Assembly: GCA_036924285.1 (NCBI GenBank) | Contig: JAYKYS010000008.1 | Location: 13,005,001 to 13,069,000 of the forward strand | Direction: 5' to 3' | Length of the DNA stretch: 64,000 nt | DNA from: Asterella californica | Lineage: Eukaryota > Streptophyta > Marchantiopsida > Marchantiales > Aytoniaceae | Part shown: one piece after another, positions 58,802-64,000 of the stretch | Position numbering within the stretch: position 1 is the stretch's first letter | Layout of the letters: the number at the start of each line of letters is the position of its first letter | The notes under the pieces: model-generated | What the model was told of the DNA's origin: nothing | Seen by the model: the letters and a program-made list of their open reading frames with translations, nothing else | Databases searched by the model: none | Made by a program: the position numbers and the translations under genes

Positions 58802-59731
58802 TCAACAGTAGGTTCTACACCCCTGTCTTCCCGCTATACAAGAGTGGATTGCGAAAACCCTTACATCTCTTCGTCTGAGAATCTCTAAGGGTTTGTCTGT
58901 CCGCTCATGTCTTGAACGAAATGTCAAAAACTGTACTGAGTACCTGTCATCAGGACTCCGAACTCTGGCATAGTGAGACCCATCGTTCATCATCTTTGTC
59001 TCCATCCGAACAGCGGTGATGTATGGTTGGCCCAGTATGATAGGATAGGAGGCAGATGGCTGTACAAAGAAATGCTAATCAACCTCTACATCTCCAATCC
59101 TTACATGCATATTAAGACAAGCTCCGTATAACTCACCCTTCTGATTATTTGCTACACGAAGTACCCAACCATGATTCTTTTCGATTGGCCACTGCCCCTT
59201 TTCATACACCTCCTTGGAAATGATGTTGATCTCCGACCCTTGATCCACAAGTGCAGGTACTGGTTCAGAAAGTCCTCCAAGCCGAACCTGCGTCTCTGTT
59301 GTCTCTCTTGCCCAGTGCTTCTCTTTGAAATCGCTGTCTGCGCTTGACCTATCTTCTTCAAACTCTTCGTCTTCATTCTCAATAACAGCTGGACCAGCAA
59401 CCCACGTCTCATACTTATCATCTCCAAACTGATCAACACCAATAGCATCTACTGCTCCATCCATCTGACTACTTACTTGTTCAGTCAATATCTGTCTCTT
59501 TCTCTTCATGATGTCTATTATCAACTCATGAAACTCTCTCTTTGCGATACCAAGCACTTCACGAAGAGTAAACTCAACTCTAGCATTCAAAATGAGTTGC
59601 TCTAGAACAACACGCAAGTCTGTTGTTGTTTCGATGTCTGCCGCTAACTTGTAAGCTGGAGCTTTCCCTTTCTCCTGTGCTGTAAACCTCTTTCTCCGTA
59701 CTCTATCTGTAGCAGTAGTCTCTTGTGGCAA
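58802..59731 (-). pseudogene. Protease region of the nested retrotransposon
   Basis: The aspartic protease signature appears as PALVDQGSEINIISKEVY, with Asp-x-Gly-Ser in place of Asp-Thr-Gly. The C-terminal strand of the fold, PSASYPIILGQPYI, is seen after a stop near 59,075. The preceding part (59,731 to about 59,450) is charged and may be the gag-pol linker. The second half continues to about 58,802 in a different frame. Confidence 0.82.
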
Positions 59732-61420
59732 ATCTTGTACCTTCCATATGATCTACTGCAGGTGGTGGAGCTGTAGAGGTAGAAGGTATATCCTCTGCAG
59801 CAGAAAATCTTCCAGCTGGTACAGATGGTGATGGTTCCGTTGCTCTCCTCCTTGTAACTCTCCGATGGTCACTGTTCTCTGGTACTCCTGCATCTAAATC
59901 AGAAGCGTCTCGTCTTCTTTTGTCTTCGATCATGGCATCTTGTTCACCACTCGTCTCTAAAAACGCTCGAATAGAAGTTGCATCTACTGGGTCTCTCCAT
60001 CCAGTAGCTCTCCTAATGCTTTCAGCACCTCTCTTCATCATTTCAACCGGAACCTCAACAGCCTGCTCAACCATAGTTGGATTAGAGCACACCTCAACTC
60101 TCCCAGTATATACATCAGCCTCCGCAGAATCTGCAGTCATCGCTGTAGTATTCGCACCAGTAAGTGCTGGAAGAGAACTCCTCATTCCTCTTCTTCCAAA
60201 ATATGTATTCAGAGGCTGTCCAGTGGCGGTTAGATGCAACCTGTTGTTCTGATAGTTGACTACGCCCTCTCGCAAGACAACCGTCAAGTCTTGACAGTTT
60301 TCCCTGAGATGATCTGGGATGTCGCACCAAATACATCTCCTGGTAAAGGTTCCTCCTACAGGTCGAGCACCTGGTGCAACGGGTCGTTGATCTCTCCTCA
60401 AGTCTGCCATCTCAACCCTCAAATCTCTCAATTGTTGAGTAAGTTCTTCTATCAAGTTATGTTGATTGCGGTTCTCAACAGGTCGCTGCTGCTGTCTAGA
60501 TCCTTTCTGGGCTGGGATAGGTACTGCAGGCGCTTGAGGAATCACTTGGGGAACCACTATAGGTGCTTGAGGAATCACAATAGGTGCTTGAGGTATTGCA
60601 GGAGGAGCTACAAGAACATGAGGAGCTACTCTCTGCTGTGACAAGGTCTCTAGCTACAGTACCATCCTACCACGACGTTGTCTAGCAAGGGTGGATACTG
60701 CTTCCTCCACTCTCCTCCAATCAGATGTAACTCCTCTTTCAGCTCCACGATCAGCCAACATAAAACAAAGTCTGTCCGCTGTGAACTCATCCAGAGCCTC
60801 CAAGAACAACTCCGTCTTCTTAGCATCCAGCGTCAACCTTTCTAGACCAGAAAGCTGAGAGTACCTCTTCTCAAACTCCCGAATTATCTCATTCAATCCC
60901 ATGGAACGTCCAGGCTGACGCTCTATCCAATCCATGAGGATTCTTCTGGTGACTCTTTCAGAATCTTCTTCTAGAAATTCTTCTCTCAGTGCACGTTCAA
61001 ACAGAGTCCACCCACCTAAATATCTTCTCTGTAAATTTCTCACCTTCTCTCTCAATTCAGGGACAACAGTCAACTCAAAGCTTAGAATTACCTCAACTTC
61101 AGGTGCCCTGACCAACTCCATCTCACCCACATATTCCCGCAGGTACCTAATAACGTCTCTTTCATCGAATCACCCACATCGATCAACAATTGCTTGTAAT
61201 GCTCTTGTGGACTTCTACTGAGCTCCCCCAATTGCAGGCTGCTGCTGAATCAAGGCAGCCAATGCCTGAAGAATCTGAGAGTGTCTACAGCATGCTGTGC
61301 TGTTGCTGTTGGAACCACCGTAGGCCCTCCTTGAGAGCTAATTCCATCTTGACCACGAGTCCCTTGAACAAGAGCACCTTTAGCAGCAGCTACACCTTGT
61401 ACGGCAGCACTTTGATCCAT
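59703..61420 (-). pseudogene. Gag of the nested retrotransposon, broken, with zinc knuckle
   Basis: The likely start is the ATG at 61,420, just after the primer site. The frame changes near 61,300. It then contains stops before the well-preserved capsid-like part MGLNEIIREFEKRYSQLSGL and LFLEALDEFTADRLCFML (61,130-60,654). After one TAG the same frame continues into a Pro-rich region and a zinc knuckle, CIWCDIPDHLRENC (60,294-60,335), with C-x2-C-x4-H-x4-C spacing. The intact protein would coat the element RNA. Confidence 0.85.
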
Positions 61421-61462
61421 CTTCTCAATTCAATCAATTCTCCAAATCAATCACACCAATAG

Positions 61463-61480
61463 CTCTCAGTGGAAGCACCA
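61463..61480 (-). other. Primer-binding site of the nested retrotransposon
   Basis: Two bases after the 5' LTR the minus strand reads TGGTGCTTCCACTGAGAG. Its complement ends in CCA, as the 3' end of a tRNA does, and it lies exactly where the primer site should be. I cannot name the tRNA with certainty. It differs from the methionine-type site used by the element at 4-10 kb. Confidence 0.65.
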
Positions 61481-61482
61481 GA

Positions 61483-63288
61483 TGTCGTGGCAATAGTCTT
61501 TCTTGGGGAGGGCGGATCTCTTGACTGTGATCGATCAGAGAAACGTTCAGAAGAGAAGAACAAGTAACCGCTGACGATGAGATCTCCAAATCCTACTTCT
61601 TGCGTCCACCGATTACAAAAACAAGCACTCCAACACACCTTGGGTCCACAAATAGGTCTCTCAAGATTCAAATAACTTTATTTCAGTGTCGCTGCACCAT
61701 CAATCTCTTCAAATGTAAAGAAAATCTCTCCCTCTTCCTCTCCTGCGTGCCTCTCTCTCCTCTCAATCAGTTCTCAGCCAAAAGTCTACCAAGTACGTCT
61801 CAATCCGAACTTAATAGTGAATTTCAGGCCCTTGAATCTCATTTCTCTCTTTGCCTCAACTGAAACTCTCAGAAATTTGATCCGGCGTCGATCAAAAGTC
61901 CTCTGTAGATTTTCAAACGATATCTCTCAATAAAACTGCCTCCTGAGAGTAATTTCTCCTCAGAACAGTTTATTAGACAACGTCCAAGCTTAAAACTCCT
62001 GCCCCTCTCCCTACTATGATCTCCCAATTCAATCTGTCAGCAATTTGATCTTCCCCCAGCCTCCTAGCTTCCCCTGCATGTCCTCAACCCCCAATCCATA
62101 ATCCTCCTCCTTCCGCTTCAGCTCTTTCAGAAAAATCCTTTTCAAACTGTCTCCGATCCCAAGCCGCCGCAGATATTTAACCTAAAGTCAAAGCCCCAGC
62201 TTAAGCTACCCCCTGTTGTCCTTATAAGCGCAGTCACTCATCAGAAGCTGGACCTTAGCTAAGCTGCCCCCTGCTGTCCTTATGCGTATAGAGCTTTATT
62301 TACAAAGGTGGCCCATTTTTAATACAAGTTTCACAGTTGTCTCCACAAACTCTACCCCTTCACTAATAAAGGTTCTCATAGCCTCATTCCTCATCACAAG
62401 CCAACTCGATGGTTATTTAACTAATTAGCAAAAGTTTCTCGTGCTCTTGATGCTATCTTAATGCCATCTTGAATATACTACAAGTCATCCAATGTAGGCT
62501 GAAGCCCCAACACTTATGAGGCTGTCCCACAGGGCTTATAGCCCCCCCATATGCGCACCAGGTATCTCCCATAGTATATTCAGGATGGCATGCGGAGGCT
62601 TAGGCTAGGAAGCCCACGATTAAAGGAAATACTGGTCTCTCGCCCCTAGATATGCAGGACGTGGCTGCATATCCAACATAGACTCCCTTCCAGGAGGCCA
62701 ACATGCCGGAATAGGAACCAGAAGCCAGGAGGGATTGATCCTGAGACCACTTCCCTCCTAGGCAGGCGCCCTATCACTGGGATGGCCTTTGGTTCCGTTC
62801 TAAAAGCATTTACAGTCTGTACATATGCCATTACTGAAGAAATTTTTCTGCAAAGCCTTTACTAGTCTTTCTTATGCTAACTTTTCTATACAACTCCGTT
62901 TTTAATGAATAAGGAGTCAAAACTATAGTATTTAGGAACACCTACACACCCACGCTATCAGATTCAGAGTTAGAGTCATGAGCCAGAATCGACGGATTTC
63001 TCTCTTTTGTATATTTCTCAGTCTAAAACCCGCACTAACTATTGTTTAAAACACTTTCTGTCAAAACTGGAAGCATGAAGTCGCTCTCCTCGTCGAGCTT
63101 TGCATTCTGGTGTCCTTCGACCCCTTCAGGATGATATTCCAATCCAAGCTAAGGGGCAGCTTGTCAAGCATGGCACCAGCTTAACTCGTGCCCAGCTTGA
63201 TAAGCTAGGGCGCAGCTTCCCGAACAAATGCTGGTTGAATGTCTTCTGAAGCTCCGTTTCATCATCTTGAACGCCACGTACTACGACA
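61483..63288 (-). repeat. 5' LTR (right copy) of the nested retrotransposon
   Basis: This 1,806-base LTR matches the left copy, with TGTCG and CGACA at its ends. It differs by substitutions and a short extra block near 62,450-62,470 (a partial repeat of TGATGCTATCTTAATGCCATC). Confidence 0.93.
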
Positions 63289-63850
63289 ACATGAACACAC
63301 TCACCTCCCATGAGAGCATGGTTCAAGTCTAGAAAATGTCGTGCGAGTACTTCTGACTGCACCTCCTCTTTCTTGACGATCTATCGATCGAATGTTGCTT
63401 GAATCTATCCAATCCACCGTCTCCTTGCACTCTAGAACCCATAAAAGTACTTTCGTCTTATAGACTGTAGATCGACCTCTCGATAGATTGAATCCAATTG
63501 TGTATATCTTAGTCCCGCACATAATGCGGAATGGTACATACGACACGCCACATGGGGGATCTCATAATACAACTCCATCTCCGTGGACAACCATACAAAC
63601 TTGTGCTGACACTCACAACTGAACTTCAACTTCCGAGTCTGATGGAAAGTCTTGATTGTTGGAGGTAACAAGAGCTTATCACATCTTGGGTGCGGACACT
63701 TCACCTTGAAGTCCTGAAAGAATTTCCTCAATCGAGAAAAAGATACAAATCCAACCTTCGGGAGATCCTCGACAAGTATGTAAACTTCTCTCATGTCTCT
63801 CTCATGTGGCTCACGATCATCCACTTCATTGAGGATATGAGAATCTACTT
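63289..63850 (-). pseudogene. DDE transposase, N-terminal part beside the nested retrotransposon
   Basis: Read leftwards from about 63,824, the minus strand shows a zinc-binding pattern with CPHPRCDKLLLPP and CECQHKFVW, then RYTQLDSIYREVDLQSIRRK with YFYGF. After two or three stops it continues with LARHFLDLNHALMGGECVHV to the insertion point. The order of a Cys-rich start, an R-K-x-F-Y block and then the first catalytic Asp (on the far side of the insertion) matches the Kolobok-like family assigned to 52,134-53,382. Sequence from 63,850 to 64,000 may contain more of the gene, but frames are broken. Confidence 0.68.
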
Positions 63851-64000
63851 GGGTCTAATGGGATTTGAGAGTCCAACACGTCATCTGCCACTTATAGATA
63901 AAATATGCCAATTCAAATAAGAAATATATAATGCGCATGCATTCACAGATTTACAATCATACTTCAGCTTGCTTGAAAGGGGTGGAAAGACGACCATACA

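Larger units (their letters stand above)
53383..63288 (-). mobile_element. Full-length gypsy-type LTR retrotransposon, decayed, nested in a transposase
   Basis: Two direct copies of a 1.8-kb LTR (53,383-55,178 and 61,483-63,288) flank a 6.3-kb interior. Both LTRs start TGTCG and end CGACA. The four bases ACAT occur directly outside both ends (53,379-53,382 and 63,289-63,292), fitting a target duplication. On the minus strand the interior reads primer site, gag with zinc knuckle, protease, RT, RNase H, integrase and purine tract. Every gene carries stops or frame changes. The LTRs differ by scattered substitutions, about nine in the first 105 bases but few elsewhere, so the insertion is not brand new. 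It split a minus-strand DDE transposase gene. Confidence 0.93.

Overview
The window looks like nuclear DNA of a land plant, probably a bryophyte, and possibly a Marchantia-like liverwort. One clearly functional gene is present: a five-exon plant-type SMG7/EST1 homologue on the minus strand (24,528-30,206). Nearly everything else is transposon sequence at different stages of decay. The SMG7 splice sites, the plant-style chromovirus with a chromodomain, and the style of an unknown coiled-coil transposon protein support the plant assignment. The exact species is inference.

Layout, left to right: 1-3,556 is AT-rich and unassigned, with one possible coding tail near 900-1,046. At 3,557-4,000 lies a piece of the long LTR family that is intact at 53-63 kb. 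From about 4,060 to 9,956 there is a degenerate plus-strand Ty3/gypsy chromovirus (primer site, gag, protease, RT, RNase H, integrase, chromodomain, 3' LTR). From 10,533 to 21,103 there is a Mutator-like element (MULE) of about 10.6 kb. It has inverted ends that run into repeat-expanded arms, a broken minus-strand transposase with a SWIM finger, and a small plus-strand ORF of unknown function.

From 21.1 to 24.15 kb nothing is assigned. The SMG7 gene follows, with a possible intron in its 3' UTR and a strand-biased, pyrimidine-rich leader region. From 31.3 to 34.9 kb the DNA is AT-rich and empty. From about 35.2 to 44.45 kb there are three related copies or fragments of a repeat family extremely rich in the hexamer GAAGAC/GTCTTC. 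The longest copy carries a decayed minus-strand gene with a coiled coil and is interrupted by a likely solo LTR (38,402 to about 39,650).

At 44.56-45.34 kb there is an integrase piece of another gypsy element, followed by a reversed chromovirus 3' LTR (45,448-46,512). The right end (52.1-64.0 kb) is a nest. A 9.9-kb gypsy-type retrotransposon with 1.8-kb LTRs sits inside a minus-strand DDE transposase gene, which is itself broken and runs towards the window edge.

The interplay is that of a transposon graveyard around a housekeeping RNA-surveillance gene. No element shows an intact full set of reading frames, so none appears autonomous as it stands here. I did not find CRISPR arrays, rRNA genes or a convincing functional tRNA gene.
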